The notes under the pieces: generated by a model
The model's database searches: none
What the model saw: the letters and a program-made list of their open reading frames with translations, nothing else
Told to the model about the DNA's origin: nothing
Program-made: the position numbers and the translations under genes
Assembly (NCBI RefSeq): GCF_000819865.1
Contig: NZ_CDDF01000008.1
Span: 62,001-126,000, forward strand
Length of the DNA stretch: 64,000 bases
Direction: 5' to 3'
DNA from: Aeromonas eucrenophila
GTDB lineage: Bacteria; Pseudomonadota; Gammaproteobacteria; Enterobacterales; Aeromonadaceae
Shown: positions 28,603-40,180 of the stretch, piece after piece
Position numbering within the stretch: position 1 is the first letter of the stretch
How the letters are laid out: every line of letters starts with the position of its first letter

Positions 28603-29335
28603 TCACTTTCTCTTCGTTCTTCTTCCAGCCAACTGCCATTCCGGTGTCGTATCGAAGGTCCACGTAAGCAACCCGCTCACGGGGTTCGATGACCGGGAAG
28701 GCATCGATAAACCGCTGCAGGCGAAGCGCAATGTCCGAGCGCCCCACAAACAGCTGAATGTTGCCATCCAGGGTCAGTTCCCAGGCATGGCGGGGGGTCA
28801 GATTCACCCCCAGCAACTTGTATCCCTTGGCAGCCAGCTGCGCCTCGTACTGGTGGCTCGCCTCCAGTACCTTGGCAGCCTGATCATCGGGCCCGGACAA
28901 CTGCATCAGGGGTTTCTTCACCCTGTCCGGGGCACTGAATACCTCACCCTTGGTGTTGACGAAGCGGTTGCCATTCCAGCGTGCCGCCACCGCCTGTTCG
29001 GTGAGGTAGACCTTGATCTTGTTCGGCCACTTCTTGCGGACCGAGACCTGGGCTACCCAGGGCAGGGCGTTCAACCGCCCCTGCAATTCGTTCACATCCA
29101 GCTCGAAGAAGTTGCGCAGCTCGGCACCATCCAGCACGGCCTCACGCAGCTCATCGGCTTTCAAATATTCGTGTTGCCCCTGCAGCAACAACTCGCTCAT
29201 GGGCAACCGACTGGCATCCGTCAGCCAATCTTTAACATCCAGCGCAGTCTGGTAGAGCCCCCACATGACCAGGATGAAAAATCCCACCCCGATGATGAAG
29301 CCCCCCTTGGTGCGCCCTTGTGCCCTTGCCTCCAC
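28583..29335 (-). CDS. ftsQ: cell division protein FtsQ
   Basis: Bitopic divisome protein that links FtsL/FtsB to earlier division proteins. The 250 residues have a short cytoplasmic tail, one membrane helix (about 12-30), and the periplasmic POTRA and beta domains (VSVRKKWPNKIKVYLTEQ is recognisable). It is directly downstream of murC with a 96-base spacer; ddlB, which separates these two genes in E. coli, is absent. Confidence 0.94.
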   Translation of the reverse strand: MEARAQGRTKGGFIIGVGFFILVMWGLYQTALDVKDWLTDASRLPMSELLLQGQHEYLKADELREAVLDGAELRNFFELDVNELQGRLNALPWVAQVSVRKKWPNKIKVYLTEQAVAARWNGNRFVNTKGEVFSAPDRVKKPLMQLSGPDDQAAKVLEASHQYEAQLAAKGYKLLGVNLTPRHAWELTLDGNIQLFVGRSDIALRLQRFIDAFPVIEPRERVAYVDLRYDTGMAVGWKKNEEKVNDQHRR

Positions 29336-29431
29336 CCGATCTTTCCCCGTTTAACGCGCCATGCCGGCCCTTGCAGACCGGTTCGCCATTATATAGGCCC
29401 CGGCTTGGCGGTCAAAATACTCATTGGGCCC

Positions 29432-30886
29432 TCAGGCACCGGATTTCATGCTATCCACGCTCAATTTCATCTCACCGAGGCGGCGGGCCAGTGCCCCGAC
29501 GTTCCCTGCCCCCTGGGTCAGCACCAGATCCCCTTCGCCGATGAGCTCCGCCAGCACGGCCGGCACATCGTCCGGCGTTGCGACAAAGATGGGTTCCAGG
29601 TTGCCGCGGGAGCGGATGGAGCGGCACAAAGCACGGCCATCTGCGCCGGGAATGGGCTCTTCACCGGCGGCATAGACCTCCAGCATAACCAGCACGTCCA
29701 CCTTGGAGAGTACGTCGGCGAAGTCTTCGTAGAGATCCCGGGTGCGGCTGTAACGGTGCGGCTGGAACACCATGACCAGGCGCTTCTCCGGCCAACCGGC
29801 GCGAGCGGCGTTGATGGTGACCTTGACCTCGCTCGGGTGGTGACCGTAGTCATCCACCAGCATGGCCTTGCCACGACCGGTCTCGAACTCGCCATATTGC
29901 TGGAAGCGGCGACCCACCCCCTCAAACTTGGCGAGCGCCTGGATGATGGCCTCGTCGCCGATGCCATCTTCGGTCGCCACCGCGATGGCGGCGGCGGCGT
30001 TGAGGGCGTTATGCACCCCGGGCAGGTTCAGGGTGACCAGCAGCTCACCGGCGTCTTTGCGGCGCACCCGGAAACGGCTGCGGTTGCTGGTCTGCACGAA
30101 GTCCAGCACCTGCACATCGGCGTCATCGGACAGGCCGTAGGTCAGGGTCGGGCGCGCGATCTCGGGCAGCAGGCCACGGATCACGGGATCGTCCACACAG
30201 ACCACCGCCAGCCCGTAGAAGGGCAGGTTGTGCAGGAAGTCGATAAAGGTGGCTTTGAGCTTGGAGAAGTCGCCGCCATAGGTGTCCATGTGATCTGCTT
30301 CGATGTTGGTCACTATGGATACCATGGGCTGCAGATGCAGGAAGGAGGCATCGCTCTCGTCCGCCTCGGCAATCAGGTAGCGACTGCTGCCCAGACGGGC
30401 ATTGGTGCCGGCGCTGTTGAGCAGGCCGCCGATGACGAAGGTCGGATCTCTGCCGGCCTCGGCATAGATGCTCGCCACCAGGCTGGTAGTGGTGGTCTTG
30501 CCATGGGTGCCGGCGATGGCGACCCCGTGGCGGAAGCGCATCAGCTCCGCCAGCATCTCGGCGCGGCGAACCACGGGAATGCGCAGCTCACGGGCGGCCA
30601 GCAACTCGGGGTTGTCCTGCTTGATGGCGGTGGAGACCACCACCACGCTCGCCTCGTTCACGTGCTCGGCGCTGTGACCCACGAAGATGTGGGCACCGAG
30701 CGATGCCAACCGTTCGGTCACCGCATTGCGCGACAGATCGGAGCCGGAAATCTGATAGCCCTCGTTGGCAAGCACCTCGGCGATCCCGCCCATACCGGCA
30801 CCACCTATGCCGATAAAGTGAATGCGGCGCACCCGGCGCATTTCAGGGATCACGGTACGCAGTTTTGCCAGTTCAACCTTGGTCAT
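29432..30886 (-). CDS. murC: UDP-N-acetylmuramate--L-alanine ligase
   Basis: ATP-dependent ligase adding L-alanine to UDP-MurNAc, the first amino acid of the stem peptide. The 484 residues carry the N-terminal nucleotide fold [13 protein letters not shown], the P-loop GTHGKTTT, and the [10 protein letters not shown] motif of the C-terminal domain. ATG 30886 ([10 protein letters not shown]) has GAGAG five bases upstream and matches the family start; the open frame extends to 30967 without good support. A 90-base gap separates it from murG. Confidence 0.96.
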   Translation of the reverse strand: MTKVELAKLRTVIPEMRRVRRIHFIGIGGAGMGGIAEVLANEGYQISGSDLSRNAVTERLASLGAHIFVGHSAEHVNEASVVVVSTAIKQDNPELLAARELRIPVVRRAEMLAELMRFRHGVAIAGTHGKTTTTSLVASIYAEAGRDPTFVIGGLLNSAGTNARLGSSRYLIAEADESDASFLHLQPMVSIVTNIEADHMDTYGGDFSKLKATFIDFLHNLPFYGLAVVCVDDPVIRGLLPEIARPTLTYGLSDDADVQVLDFVQTSNRSRFRVRRKDAGELLVTLNLPGVHNALNAAAAIAVATEDGIGDEAIIQALAKFEGVGRRFQQYGEFETGRGKAMLVDDYGHHPSEVKVTINAARAGWPEKRLVMVFQPHRYSRTRDLYEDFADVLSKVDVLVMLEVYAAGEEPIPGADGRALCRSIRSRGNLEPIFVATPDDVPAVLAELIGEGDLVLTQGAGNVGALARRLGEMKLSVDSMKSGA

Positions 30887-30976
30887 AGTTCTCTCTTTAG
30901 TCCGCCGCAAGCCGCTCGGCGGCATCAATACGTTCAGGGATAAAACTGCACGGCGTTGCCTGTGCAATCTTGATCG

Positions 30977-32059
30977 TCATTTGCTCTCTGTCCGCCCAGT
31001 TGCGAGGCGTTTGCACTCATCGGCAACCCGCTCGGCGGCGTCGGTAATGGCGACGCGACGGGCGGCCTGGGCCATATTCAACAGGGTTTCTCTGCGCCCG
31101 GCGAGCCAGGAGAGACGCGCGGCCAGGGAGACCGTGGTCAGCTCGGATTGGGGCAGGAATTCGGCCGCACCGCCGTCGACCAGGGTCAGGGCGTTGCGGG
31201 TCTGGTGATCGTCCACCGCGTGGGGCAGCGGCACGAAAATGGCGGCAAGCCCGGCGGCGGCGACTTCGGAGACCGTCAGGGCTCCCGCGCGGCACACCAC
31301 CAGATCGGCCCAGGCGTAGGCATCGGCCATGTCCTTGATAAATTCGCTGACCTCGGCATCGACGCCGTGCTTGGCGTAAGCCTCAGCCACTGTCTCGCGG
31401 TTGCCCTTGCCAGTCTGATGGCGCACCGCGATGGGAACACCGGCGGCGGCAACGGCGGAGGGAACCAGCTCGTTGAGCACCTTGGCGCCCAGGCTGCCAC
31501 CGACGATCAGCAGGCGCAGCGGCTCGTTGCTGCTGCGCAACTGCGGATCCGGCAGAGCCACCACTTCGGGACGCACCGGATTGCCCACCACGGCGGTGCG
31601 GGCACTCGGCGCGAAGGCGCCGGGGAAGGCCATCAACACTCGTTTGGCGAGGCGCGCCAGCAGCTTGTTGGTCATGCCGGCCGCGGCATTCTGCTCGTGC
31701 AGCAGCAAGGGGATGCCGGACAGCCAGGCGGCCACACCACCGGGACCGGAGGCGAAGCCCCCCATGCCGAGCACCACGTCGGGTTTGATGGTCTTGAGGA
31801 CCTGACGGGCCTGCAGCACGGATTTCACGATGCGGTAGGGAGCTGCCAGCAGTCGCTTGATGCCGTTGCCACGCACCCCCTGGATGTCGATGAAGGAGAT
31901 GGGGTAACCGTGGGCAGGCACCAGCTCGGCCTCCATCCGGTCGGCGGTGCCGAGCCAGTGAACGGTCCAACCCTGGGCCTTGAGGCGATCGGCCACGGCC
32001 AAGCCGGGGAACACATGGCCCCCGGTACCGCCCGCCATCACCAGTAACGTCTTGCTCAC
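30977..32059 (-). CDS. murG: UDP-N-acetylglucosamine--undecaprenyl-pyrophosphoryl-MurNAc-pentapeptide transferase
   Basis: Peripheral membrane glycosyltransferase that converts lipid I to lipid II. The 360 residues begin with the glycine-rich loop [17 protein letters not shown] and contain the second loop [12 protein letters not shown] and the donor-binding [12 protein letters not shown] segment. ATG overlaps the ftsW stop by four bases, so it is translationally coupled. Confidence 0.96.
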   Translation of the reverse strand: MSKTLLVMAGGTGGHVFPGLAVADRLKAQGWTVHWLGTADRMEAELVPAHGYPISFIDIQGVRGNGIKRLLAAPYRIVKSVLQARQVLKTIKPDVVLGMGGFASGPGGVAAWLSGIPLLLHEQNAAAGMTNKLLARLAKRVLMAFPGAFAPSARTAVVGNPVRPEVVALPDPQLRSSNEPLRLLIVGGSLGAKVLNELVPSAVAAAGVPIAVRHQTGKGNRETVAEAYAKHGVDAEVSEFIKDMADAYAWADLVVCRAGALTVSEVAAAGLAAIFVPLPHAVDDHQTRNALTLVDGGAAEFLPQSELTTVSLAARLSWLAGRRETLLNMAQAARRVAITDAAERVADECKRLATGRTESK

Positions 32060-33240
32060 GACACCTCCCTCACGCGCGCCTGGGCACTGGCCTGGCGCAA
32101 CTCGAAATCGATACGAATCAACATGCTCACCGCCACCATCATGATGATGAGACTGGAACCGCCGTAGCTGACCAGTGGCAGGGTCAGCCCCTTGGTCGGC
32201 ATCATGCCGCTGGCCGCACCGACGTTGACGAAGGTCTGGAAGCTGAACCAGATGCCGATGCCGATGGCCAGATAACCTTCATACAGCCGCTCTGCCACCA
32301 GCGCCTGGTGACCCAGCTTGAGCGCCTTCACCGCCAGCGCGAAGATCAGGAAGAGTGCGCCAAGCACCCCCACATAGCCCAGCTCTTCACCCAGGATCGC
32401 GAACACGAAGTCGGTGTGGGCCTCCGGCAGGTATTCCATCTTCTGGATGGAGTTGCCGAGCCCCTCGCCAAACCAGCTGCCGCGGCCGAATGCCATCAGT
32501 GACTGGGTCAGCTGATAACCGCTGCCGAACGGATCGGCCCAGGGATCGAGGAAGGAGGTTACCCGCCGCATCCGGTACGGCTCGGCGATGATCAGGGTCA
32601 CCACGGCGCTCACCCCGACCAGGATGAGGCCGATGAACTGCACCAACCGCGCCCCCGCCAGGAACAACATGCCAAGGGAGGTCACGAACATCACCACCAC
32701 AGACCCCAGATCCGGCTGGGCCAGCAGCAAGATGGCCACCACGAACAGCACCGCCATGGGCTTCATGAAACCGATGAAACGCTCGCGCACCTCGTTCTGA
32801 CGGCGCACCAGGTAGCCCGCCAGATAGACAAACAGGGCCAGCTTGCCAAACTCCGCCGGCTGCAGGTTGAAGGGGCCGAGCGGCAGCCAGCGTACCGAGC
32901 CGTTGACGCTGCGCCCTACCAGCAGCACCAGTACCAGCATCAGGATGGCGAGCAGCAGCATGGGGCTGTTGTATTGCTGCCAGCGTGCCATGGGCACCTG
33001 CAGCACGAACCAGGAGATGCCGAGCGCCATCACCAGGAACAGGCCGTGACGCTTCACGAACATGAAGGGATCGTTGCCCAGGGCGATGCCTTCGGGAATG
33101 GAGGCGGACGCCACTATCACCAGACCCACCGACATCAGCGCCAGCGCCAGCACCACCAGCTGCCGATCGTAGAGACCGGCGGGACGCGCCGGTAACAACC
33201 AGCGTTGCAAGAAGCCTGCGACGGCGCGAAGGGCGTTCAT
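32056..33240 (-). CDS. ftsW: SEDS peptidoglycan glycosyltransferase FtsW
   Basis: Polytopic inner-membrane protein that polymerises lipid II at the septum together with FtsI. The 394 residues show about ten hydrophobic helices and the SEDS-conserved regions QPDLGS, EELGYVG and the C-terminal [13 protein letters not shown]. The start overlaps the murD stop by four bases and the end overlaps murG by four bases. Confidence 0.96.
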   Translation of the reverse strand: MNALRAVAGFLQRWLLPARPAGLYDRQLVVLALALMSVGLVIVASASIPEGIALGNDPFMFVKRHGLFLVMALGISWFVLQVPMARWQQYNSPMLLLAILMLVLVLLVGRSVNGSVRWLPLGPFNLQPAEFGKLALFVYLAGYLVRRQNEVRERFIGFMKPMAVLFVVAILLLAQPDLGSVVVMFVTSLGMLFLAGARLVQFIGLILVGVSAVVTLIIAEPYRMRRVTSFLDPWADPFGSGYQLTQSLMAFGRGSWFGEGLGNSIQKMEYLPEAHTDFVFAILGEELGYVGVLGALFLIFALAVKALKLGHQALVAERLYEGYLAIGIGIWFSFQTFVNVGAASGMMPTKGLTLPLVSYGGSSLIIMMVAVSMLIRIDFELRQASAQARVREVS

Positions 33241-34520
33241 AGAGCCAGCACCAGTTCGGTGAAACGGTCGCCGCGCGCTTCGAAGGATTTGAACTGATCC
33301 AGGCTGGCGCAGGCGGGGGCCAGCAGCACCCAGTCGCCCGGGCGGGCATCGGCCGCGGCCTTGGCAATGGCGGCATCGAGGGAGGCAACCCGTTCGGTCT
33401 GCTCACCCAGGGCGAGCAGCACGTCGGCATCCTGGCCGAAGCAATACATGTGGTCGATCTGACTGCCCAGGAGCGCCTGCACCGGGCCAAAATCCTGCCC
33501 CTTGCCCTGACCACCCGCCAGTAATAGCAGTCGGCCCTTGACGGATTCACGCACTCCAGCCACGGCGGCCAGAGTGGCCCCCACGTTGGTGGCCTTGGAG
33601 TCGTTGATCCAGCGCACCCCGTTCACCTCCCGCACGAAGCGGGCGCGGTGGGGCAGGCCTTCGAACCGGCGCAGCACCCGCAGCTGTGGCTCGCGGGGAA
33701 TGCCGACCGCGTCGCACAGGGCCATGGCCGCCAGGGCGTTGGCCTGATTGTGGGCGCCGACGATCTTCATCTCGTCCACCGCCAACAGCGGCTCGCCATG
33801 CAGGGTCAGCCATTGGCGACCGGCCAGCTCACAGCGGCCGTAGCCGTTGCAGTCGAGGCCGAAACTCTGCCACACCTGGCCCACGTCGGGCAGGGTCTGG
33901 GCATCGTCACGGTTGATCAGAATGTGTTGGGAGTGCTGATGGATCTCCTGCTTGGCGGCGCGGTAGTCGGCCATGCCAGCGTAGCGATCCATATGATCTT
34001 CGGAGAGGTTCAATACCACGGAGGCGGCGGCGCGCAGGCTGTGGGTGGTCTCCAGCTGGAAGCTGGAGAGCTCCAGCACGCAGAGCTCCATCGGCTGTTT
34101 GAGCAAGTCCAGCGCCGGGGTGCCGATGTTGCCACCGACTCCGACCTTGAGACCCGCCTCGGCGATCATCTCGCCGACCAGGGTGGTGACTGTGCTCTTG
34201 CCGTTGGAACCTGTGATGGCGATGACGGGCACCTGGGTCTCGCGCACGAACAGCTCGATGTCACCGACGATGCGCACCCCGAACTCGGCGGCGGCTTTCA
34301 GCTCGGGGGTCGCCAGGGCGATGCCCGGGCTCGCCACTATCATGTGGGCCTGCTTGAGCCGCTCCGCGTCCAGCCCCTGAATGAGCTCCACCTCGGCGGG
34401 CAGCTGATCCTTGCCGGGCGGGTTGGCGCGGGTGTCCATCACCAACGGCGTCACGCCGCGGCCGAGGAAGTAGTCGACGCAGGAGAGTCCGGTTTTACCG
34501 AGTCCGATGATGATGACCAT
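33237..34520 (-). CDS. murD: UDP-N-acetylmuramoylalanine--D-glutamate ligase
   Basis: Adds D-glutamate to UDP-MurNAc-L-Ala. The 427 residues include the N-terminal fold GLGKTGLS, the P-loop GSNGKSTVT, the Mg/carbamyl-lysine region [11 protein letters not shown], and the C-terminal NDSKATN motif. It starts three bases after mraY. Confidence 0.96.
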   Translation of the reverse strand: MVIIIGLGKTGLSCVDYFLGRGVTPLVMDTRANPPGKDQLPAEVELIQGLDAERLKQAHMIVASPGIALATPELKAAAEFGVRIVGDIELFVRETQVPVIAITGSNGKSTVTTLVGEMIAEAGLKVGVGGNIGTPALDLLKQPMELCVLELSSFQLETTHSLRAAASVVLNLSEDHMDRYAGMADYRAAKQEIHQHSQHILINRDDAQTLPDVGQVWQSFGLDCNGYGRCELAGRQWLTLHGEPLLAVDEMKIVGAHNQANALAAMALCDAVGIPREPQLRVLRRFEGLPHRARFVREVNGVRWINDSKATNVGATLAAVAGVRESVKGRLLLLAGGQGKGQDFGPVQALLGSQIDHMYCFGQDADVLLALGEQTERVASLDAAIAKAAADARPGDWVLLAPACASLDQFKSFEARGDRFTELVLAL

Positions 34521-34523
34521 GGC

Positions 34524-35606
34524 TTATCTCACCTTCAAGGTGGCGAGGCCGAGCAACACCAGCATCAGGGTGATGATCCAGAAGCGCACTATGACGCGCG
34601 GCTCCGGCCAACCCTTCTTCTCATAGTGGTGATGGATCGGGGCCATGCGGAAGATGCGCACACCGCGCAGCTTGTAGGAACCCACCTGCAGGATCACCGA
34701 GACGGTCTCCATCACGAAGACGCCGCCCATGATCACCAGCAGGAACTCCTGGCGCACCAGCACGGCGATGGTGCCGAGCGCTCCGCCGAGGGCCAGGGAA
34801 CCGACGTCACCCATGAAGACCTGGGCCGGATAGGTGTTGAACCAGAGGAAGCCAAGACCCGCACCGACGATGGCGGTACAGACGATCACCAGCTCGGAGG
34901 TGTAGGGCACATAGGGGATGTGCAGGTAGTTCGCGAAGTTGACGTTGCCGGTGGCCCAGGCGATTAGGGCGAAGCCCCCCGCCACCATCACGGTCGGCAT
35001 GATGGCCAGACCATCCAGGCCGTCGGTCAGGTTGACCGCGTTGGAGGTGCCGACGATGACGAAGTAGGTCAGCACGATGAACATCAGCCCGAGCTGCGGC
35101 ATCACATCTTTGAGGAAGGGCACCACCAGCTGGGTCTGGCCGTCGTGAGTGGCCGTGCTATAGAGAAATATCGCTACCGCCAGCGCCACCGCCGATTGCC
35201 AGAAATACTTCCAGCGGGCGATCAGGCCGTCGGTGTTCTTGCGCACCACCTTGAGGTAGTCGTCGGCGAAGCCGATGGCACCGTAGGCACCGAGCACGAA
35301 CAGTACCAGCCAGACGTAGGGGTTATCGAGACGGCACCAGAGCAACACCGAGATGAAGATGGCGGCGATGATCATCAGGCCCCCCATGGTCGGGGTGCCC
35401 TTCTTGCTCAGGTGGGATTCGGGACCGTCGTTGCGGATCACCTGACCGAATTTCATGATCTGCAGGCGACGGATGAGACGTGGCCCCATCCAGAGCGCCA
35501 CCGTCAGACCGGTGATGATCGACAGGATGGCGCGAAACGTCAGGTAGGAGAAGACGTTGAAGAAGGTGAAGTGCGGGGTGAGCAGTTCTGCCAGCCAGAC
35601 TAGCAT
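34524..35606 (-). CDS. mraY: phospho-N-acetylmuramoyl-pentapeptide transferase
   Basis: Integral membrane enzyme that transfers phospho-MurNAc-pentapeptide to undecaprenyl phosphate, making lipid I. The 360 residues (E. coli length) carry the active-site blocks [29 protein letters not shown] and the HHHYEK loop. The start overlaps the murF end by seven bases. Confidence 0.97.
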   Translation of the reverse strand: MLVWLAELLTPHFTFFNVFSYLTFRAILSIITGLTVALWMGPRLIRRLQIMKFGQVIRNDGPESHLSKKGTPTMGGLMIIAAIFISVLLWCRLDNPYVWLVLFVLGAYGAIGFADDYLKVVRKNTDGLIARWKYFWQSAVALAVAIFLYSTATHDGQTQLVVPFLKDVMPQLGLMFIVLTYFVIVGTSNAVNLTDGLDGLAIMPTVMVAGGFALIAWATGNVNFANYLHIPYVPYTSELVIVCTAIVGAGLGFLWFNTYPAQVFMGDVGSLALGGALGTIAVLVRQEFLLVIMGGVFVMETVSVILQVGSYKLRGVRIFRMAPIHHHYEKKGWPEPRVIVRFWIITLMLVLLGLATLKVR

Positions 35607-36955
35607 GTGGCTGACTCCTGACGGTCAACGACCATCTTGACGATATCTTCCATGCGGGAGCCACGGGCCCCCTTGACCAGAATCGAAATTTCTTGATGTG
35701 TATTTATCATTTGCGCAAGCACTTCAAACAACGATGCCTTGTTATCGAAATGTCGGCCAGCCGCGGCATCTGCGGTGTGACGACTCTGTTCCCCTACGGT
35801 CAGCACGGCATCGAGGCCCTGCTCGCTGGCGTGGCGTCCGACCCGGGCGTGCTGCTCGGCGGACTCCTCACCCAACTCCTTCATGTCACCGAATACCAGC
35901 ACCTTGTAGCCACCCATGGCGGTCAGGGCGTCGATGCCCGCCAGCACGGATTCCACACTGGCGTTGTAGGTGTCATCCACCAGGGTGAGACCACCCCAGC
36001 GCTGCACGCAGAAACGGCCCTTGACCGGCGCCATCTGCTCCAGCCCCGCCTTCACCGAGGCGAGCGAGGCGCCGAGCGCGAGGCAACCGGCGGTGGCGGC
36101 CAGGGCATTGGCCACGTTGTGACGGCCCGGGATCGCCAGTGTCAGGCTCACCTCGCCCTTGGGCGTCACCAGCACGCACTGGGCGCAACCATCGGCGTTG
36201 AAACTGATGTCGCGGGCGTGGAACGGCTGACGTTGATCCTCGATGGAGAAGGCGCAATGAATGCCCTTCGCCTGCCACTTGGGCCAGAACTCGTTGTCGG
36301 CGTTGACGATGGCCGCGCCTTGTTCACGCAAGCCTTCGAAGATCTCGCTCTTGGCATGGAACACCCCTTCCAGGGAGCCGAAGCCCTCCAGATGGGCCGC
36401 CGCCACGTTGTTGATGATGGCGGCATCGGGCTGAGCCAGGGAGGTGGTCCAGGCGATCTCGCCGGGGTGATTGGCACCCAGCTCCATCACGGCAAACTGA
36501 TGCTGTGGCTCTAGGCGCAGCAGGGTGAGCGGCACGCCGACTTCGTTGTTGAAGTTGCCGGCGGTAGCCAGCACCTCCCCTTCGTGGCGCAGGATGGCGG
36601 TCGCCATCTCCTTGACCGTGGTCTTGCCACAGCTGCCGGTGATGGCCAGCACTTTCGGGTTGATGCGCTCACGCACCAGCTTGCCGAGGCGACCCAACCC
36701 CTTGAGGCTGTCAGTCACGATCAACTGGGGTACGGCCAGGGGCAGTTCGCGTTCCACCAGCAGGGCAGAGGCCCCCGCGGCAACGGCCTGTTCGCAGAAA
36801 TCGTGGGCGTCGAAACGCTCGCCGCGCAGGGCGACAAACAGGGCGCCGGCACCCAGGGTACGGGTATCGGTACTGACCGCCGTGATCTCGACATCGCCGC
36901 CAATCAGACGGGCATCGAGCACCTGCGCCAATTCGGCAAGCCTGAGGGTCATCAT
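35600..36955 (-). CDS. murF: UDP-N-acetylmuramoyl-tripeptide--D-alanyl-D-alanine ligase
   Basis: Adds the D-Ala-D-Ala dipeptide to the precursor. The 451 residues carry the P-loop [22 protein letters not shown] and the C-terminal [12 protein letters not shown]. Two adjacent ATGs (36955 and 36952) overlap the murE stop in an ATGATGA arrangement; either may start the protein. The D-Ala-D-Ala ligase gene that provides its substrate is not in this window. Confidence 0.95.
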   Translation of the reverse strand: MMTLRLAELAQVLDARLIGGDVEITAVSTDTRTLGAGALFVALRGERFDAHDFCEQAVAAGASALLVERELPLAVPQLIVTDSLKGLGRLGKLVRERINPKVLAITGSCGKTTVKEMATAILRHEGEVLATAGNFNNEVGVPLTLLRLEPQHQFAVMELGANHPGEIAWTTSLAQPDAAIINNVAAAHLEGFGSLEGVFHAKSEIFEGLREQGAAIVNADNEFWPKWQAKGIHCAFSIEDQRQPFHARDISFNADGCAQCVLVTPKGEVSLTLAIPGRHNVANALAATAGCLALGASLASVKAGLEQMAPVKGRFCVQRWGGLTLVDDTYNASVESVLAGIDALTAMGGYKVLVFGDMKELGEESAEQHARVGRHASEQGLDAVLTVGEQSRHTADAAAGRHFDNKASLFEVLAQMINTHQEISILVKGARGSRMEDIVKMVVDRQESATC

Positions 36956-38433
36956 CTGAATGACTCCAATAATGTGTGCAAGGCGGCCGCGACGGTTTCC
37001 CGATCGCTGTAGTGCCGCTTGTCGGTTCCAATGATCTGATAATCCTCGTGGCCCTTACCGGCCACCAGGATGATGTCCTGCTTGCTCGCCTGACCGAGTG
37101 CCAGCGCGATCGCCCTGGTTCTGTCGTGTTCGATCTGCACGGCGGCGGGATCGCGAAGACCCGCCACCATGTCCGCCATGATCTGGGCCGGCTCCTCGGT
37201 ACGGGGATTGTCGTCGGTCAGGATCACGCGATCCGCATACTGTTCTGCCATGGCGGCCATCATGGGACGCTTGCCGCGATCCCGGTCGCCACCACAGCCC
37301 ACCAGGCACCAGAGCTGGCCTTCGCAGTGCACCCGCAGGGCCTGCAAGGCTTTTTCCAGCGCATCCGGGGTGTGGGCATAATCGACCACGGCAAGGGGCG
37401 CATCGCCACCGCCGAAACACTCCATGCGACCGGTCACCCCTTGCAGTCTCGGTGCACTCGCCAGCAACTCGTCGAACTCATAGCCGAGCACCAGCATGGC
37501 GCCCATCGCCGCCAGCACATTGCTGACGTTGAAGCGGCCGAGCAAGGGGGCGGATAATACACCATTCCCCCAGCTGGAGTTAATGCGTGTGTGAAAACCT
37601 TGTTGGTGGAAGTGGGGATCCTGCGCCGTCAACTGTCGCCCTGGATGGTTTTCAATCGGACCATTGACTCCGAAGGCCACGGCGGCGGGATAGCGCGCCA
37701 GCCAGGCCCGCCCCAGCTCATCGTCGGCATTGATGACCGCATTGGGCTCATCCCCCAGCTTCAGCAGCTCTTCCTTGGCGGCGCCATAGGCCTCCATGGT
37801 GCCGTGATAATCCAGATGATCCCGGCTCAGGTTGGTGAACACGGTCGCCGCGAACGGCAGGGCCGAGACTCTGTGCTGCACCAGACCGTGGCTGGAGACT
37901 TCCATCGCTACCATATCGGCCCCGCTCTGTTGCAGGGCTGCCAGATTTGCCTGTACCTCCACCGCGCTACCCGTGGTGTTCTGTGCTTCCACCAGCTCAC
38001 CGAACAGGCCGTTGCCTATGGTGCCCATTACCCCGGCCTTGCCACCCAGCAGGGTGCGCCAGTTGGCCACCAGCAGCGCCGTGGTGCTCTTGCCGTTGGT
38101 GCCGGTGATGCCCACCAGTTGCAGCTTGTGCGCGGGCTGATCGTAAAAATAACCGGCCAGTTCGGAGAGTCTGGCGGGCAGCCCGGGGATCCCGAAGCAG
38201 GGCACGGCCAGTGACGGCGGGGTGAATTCACCGTCCTCCTCAAACAGCACGGCGGCGGCACCCTGTGCCACCGCCTGTTCGATGAAGCGTCTGCCATCCA
38301 CCTGATGCCCGCGGACGGCGACGAAGAGACAACCTGGCCCCACCCGCCGACTGTCCAGCTGGATATCGGTGAGGGGGAGCGCCGGGGCATGAATGCCGAA
38401 GGGGCGCAGCAGTTGATCAAGTACGCGGTGCAA
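36952..38433 (-). CDS. murE: UDP-N-acetylmuramoyl-tripeptide synthetase (meso-diaminopimelate type)
   Basis: Adds meso-diaminopimelate to UDP-MurNAc-L-Ala-D-Glu. The P-loop GTNGKSTTA and the DNPR motif (LTDDNPRTEEP), diagnostic of meso-DAP specificity, are present. No ATG is available near the N-terminus. I place the start at TTG 38433 (LHRVLDQLLRPFG, 493 residues) because CGGAGG lies six to seven bases upstream and the length then fits E. coli MurE. A further upstream TTG at 38454 is possible. Either way the start lies inside the ftsI 3' end. Confidence 0.93.
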   Translation of the reverse strand: MHRVLDQLLRPFGIHAPALPLTDIQLDSRRVGPGCLFVAVRGHQVDGRRFIEQAVAQGAAAVLFEEDGEFTPPSLAVPCFGIPGLPARLSELAGYFYDQPAHKLQLVGITGTNGKSTTALLVANWRTLLGGKAGVMGTIGNGLFGELVEAQNTTGSAVEVQANLAALQQSGADMVAMEVSSHGLVQHRVSALPFAATVFTNLSRDHLDYHGTMEAYGAAKEELLKLGDEPNAVINADDELGRAWLARYPAAVAFGVNGPIENHPGRQLTAQDPHFHQQGFHTRINSSWGNGVLSAPLLGRFNVSNVLAAMGAMLVLGYEFDELLASAPRLQGVTGRMECFGGGDAPLAVVDYAHTPDALEKALQALRVHCEGQLWCLVGCGGDRDRGKRPMMAAMAEQYADRVILTDDNPRTEEPAQIMADMVAGLRDPAAVQIEHDRTRAIALALGQASKQDIILVAGKGHEDYQIIGTDKRHYSDRETVAAALHTLLESFR

Positions 38434-40180
38434 GGGGAGCCTCCGTACGGGCAAGTTTGGCGGGTACCTCTGCGGGCACCGCGTCGGGACGAATATTGAA
38501 GAGTTGCAGCACGCCGCCCATGGCCTCGGCGAACGGCGGTGTCGCGACGGCGCCGCCGTAGTAGGCGCTGCCCTTGGGTTCGTTGATCACCACCACCATG
38601 ACGAAGCGGGGGTTGCTGGCGGGAGCAAAGCCGGCAAACCAGGCCATGTAGTCCTTGCCGTAACCGCCGGCGACGGCGACCTTGGCGGTGCCGCTCTTGC
38701 CGCCGACCCGGTAACCCGGGATCTGCGCCTTGGGGATGGCATTGCTGACCACATATTCCAGCGCCTGCAACATGGCGGTGGCATTGTTGTGGTCGATGAC
38801 CTGCTCACCCTTGGGCGGGGTGGTCACCTTGATGATGGAGAGCGGCACCCGCTTGCCCTTGTTGGCCAGGGTGGCGTAGGCGGAGGCCAACTGCAGCGGG
38901 GTAACTCGCAGGCCGTAGCCAAACGACAGGGTCGCCCGCTCGATGTCGGACCAACGGCGACGCTGGGGCAGCATGCCGCTGCTCTCCCCCATCAGGCCAC
39001 TGCCGGTGTCCATGCCGAAGCCGACCATGCTGAGGGTGTTGATCATCTCCTGGGCCGGCATCCGCAGCGCGATGCGCGACATGCCGATGTTGGAGGAGTA
39101 GCGCAGGATGTCGTACAGATTGGTCGCCTTGTGAATACTCACATCGCGGATCTGCTTGGCCCCGATAAACAGCGGCCCACCCTGGATGGTGTCCTTCCAG
39201 CTGGTGACGCCCGCCTGCAGGGCACTCAACAAGATCAAGGGTTTGACGGTCGATCCCGGCTCATAGGTGTCGGTCACCACCCGGTTGCGCACCCGGAAAC
39301 TCTGGTACTGGCCGCGGTTGTTCGGGTTGTAGGAGGGGGTATTGACCATGGCGAGTACCTCGCCGGTCTTCACGTCCAGCATCACCATGGAGCCTGAGGT
39401 GGCCTTGTTCTCGTCGGTGGCCCGCTTGAGGGCGCGGTAGGCCAGTGCCTGCACCCGCTGATCGATGCTCAGTTGCAGATCGTTGGCGTTCTTGCCCTCC
39501 TTGACCAGACCGAGCCGTTCGATGACCCGACCCTGCCTGTCCTTGCGGACCCGCATCTCGCCCGGAGTCGCGGTCAGCCACTCGTTGTAGCTGCGCTCAA
39601 TCCCCTCGATGCCGCTGCCGTCGATGTTGGTCACCCCCACCAGGTGGGAGCTGATCTCGCCGGTGGGGTAGAAACGGCGGGCCTCTGGCCGCAGATAGAT
39701 GCCGCCGAGCTTGAGGCCCTTGATGTATTCCGCCACCGCAGGGGTCACCTGGCGCTGGAGATAGACGAAGCGCTTGCTCGGATTCGAGATGCGGTGCTTG
39801 AGGGTGTTGATGTCGAGCTTGAGCACGGCGGAGAGCGCCAGCCAGGCGCGCTCGTTATGGATGGCGCCGGACTCGTGCACCGTCTTGGGGTCGGCCCAGA
39901 CCGCTTCCACCGGCACAGACACCGCCAGCTGTTCGCCGTTGCGATCGGTGATCATGCCGCGCACGGCCTGGGTGGAGGTGGTGCGCAAGGAACGCATGTC
40001 CCCTTCCTGACGCAGCCGGTCGGGATCGATCACCTGGATCCAGGCCAGACGCAGGATCAGACCCGCAAAGGCGATACCGATGAAAAATATCAGCGTGCGA
40101 AAGCGCCACGGGTAGAGTGACGGGGCTTTGGCCTTGGCTTTGTCCTTTGCCGGCGCCTTGGTGGTGGCCTTGCGTGTCAT
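38417..40180 (-). CDS. ftsI: septal transpeptidase FtsI (penicillin-binding protein 3)
   Basis: Class B penicillin-binding protein that crosslinks septal peptidoglycan in complex with FtsW. The 587 residues have a Lys/Ala-rich cytoplasmic tail, one membrane helix (about 27-48), a pedestal domain, and the transpeptidase with SxxK (STVK, Ser about 309), SSN (RYSSNIG) and KSGT (about 494). ATG 40180 overlaps the ftsL stop (ATGA); the longer frame to 40303 runs inside ftsL and is not used. Confidence 0.96.
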   Translation of the reverse strand: MTRKATTKAPAKDKAKAKAPSLYPWRFRTLIFFIGIAFAGLILRLAWIQVIDPDRLRQEGDMRSLRTTSTQAVRGMITDRNGEQLAVSVPVEAVWADPKTVHESGAIHNERAWLALSAVLKLDINTLKHRISNPSKRFVYLQRQVTPAVAEYIKGLKLGGIYLRPEARRFYPTGEISSHLVGVTNIDGSGIEGIERSYNEWLTATPGEMRVRKDRQGRVIERLGLVKEGKNANDLQLSIDQRVQALAYRALKRATDENKATSGSMVMLDVKTGEVLAMVNTPSYNPNNRGQYQSFRVRNRVVTDTYEPGSTVKPLILLSALQAGVTSWKDTIQGGPLFIGAKQIRDVSIHKATNLYDILRYSSNIGMSRIALRMPAQEMINTLSMVGFGMDTGSGLMGESSGMLPQRRRWSDIERATLSFGYGLRVTPLQLASAYATLANKGKRVPLSIIKVTTPPKGEQVIDHNNATAMLQALEYVVSNAIPKAQIPGYRVGGKSGTAKVAVAGGYGKDYMAWFAGFAPASNPRFVMVVVINEPKGSAYYGGAVATPPFAEAMGGVLQLFNIRPDAVPAEVPAKLARTEAPLAPRT

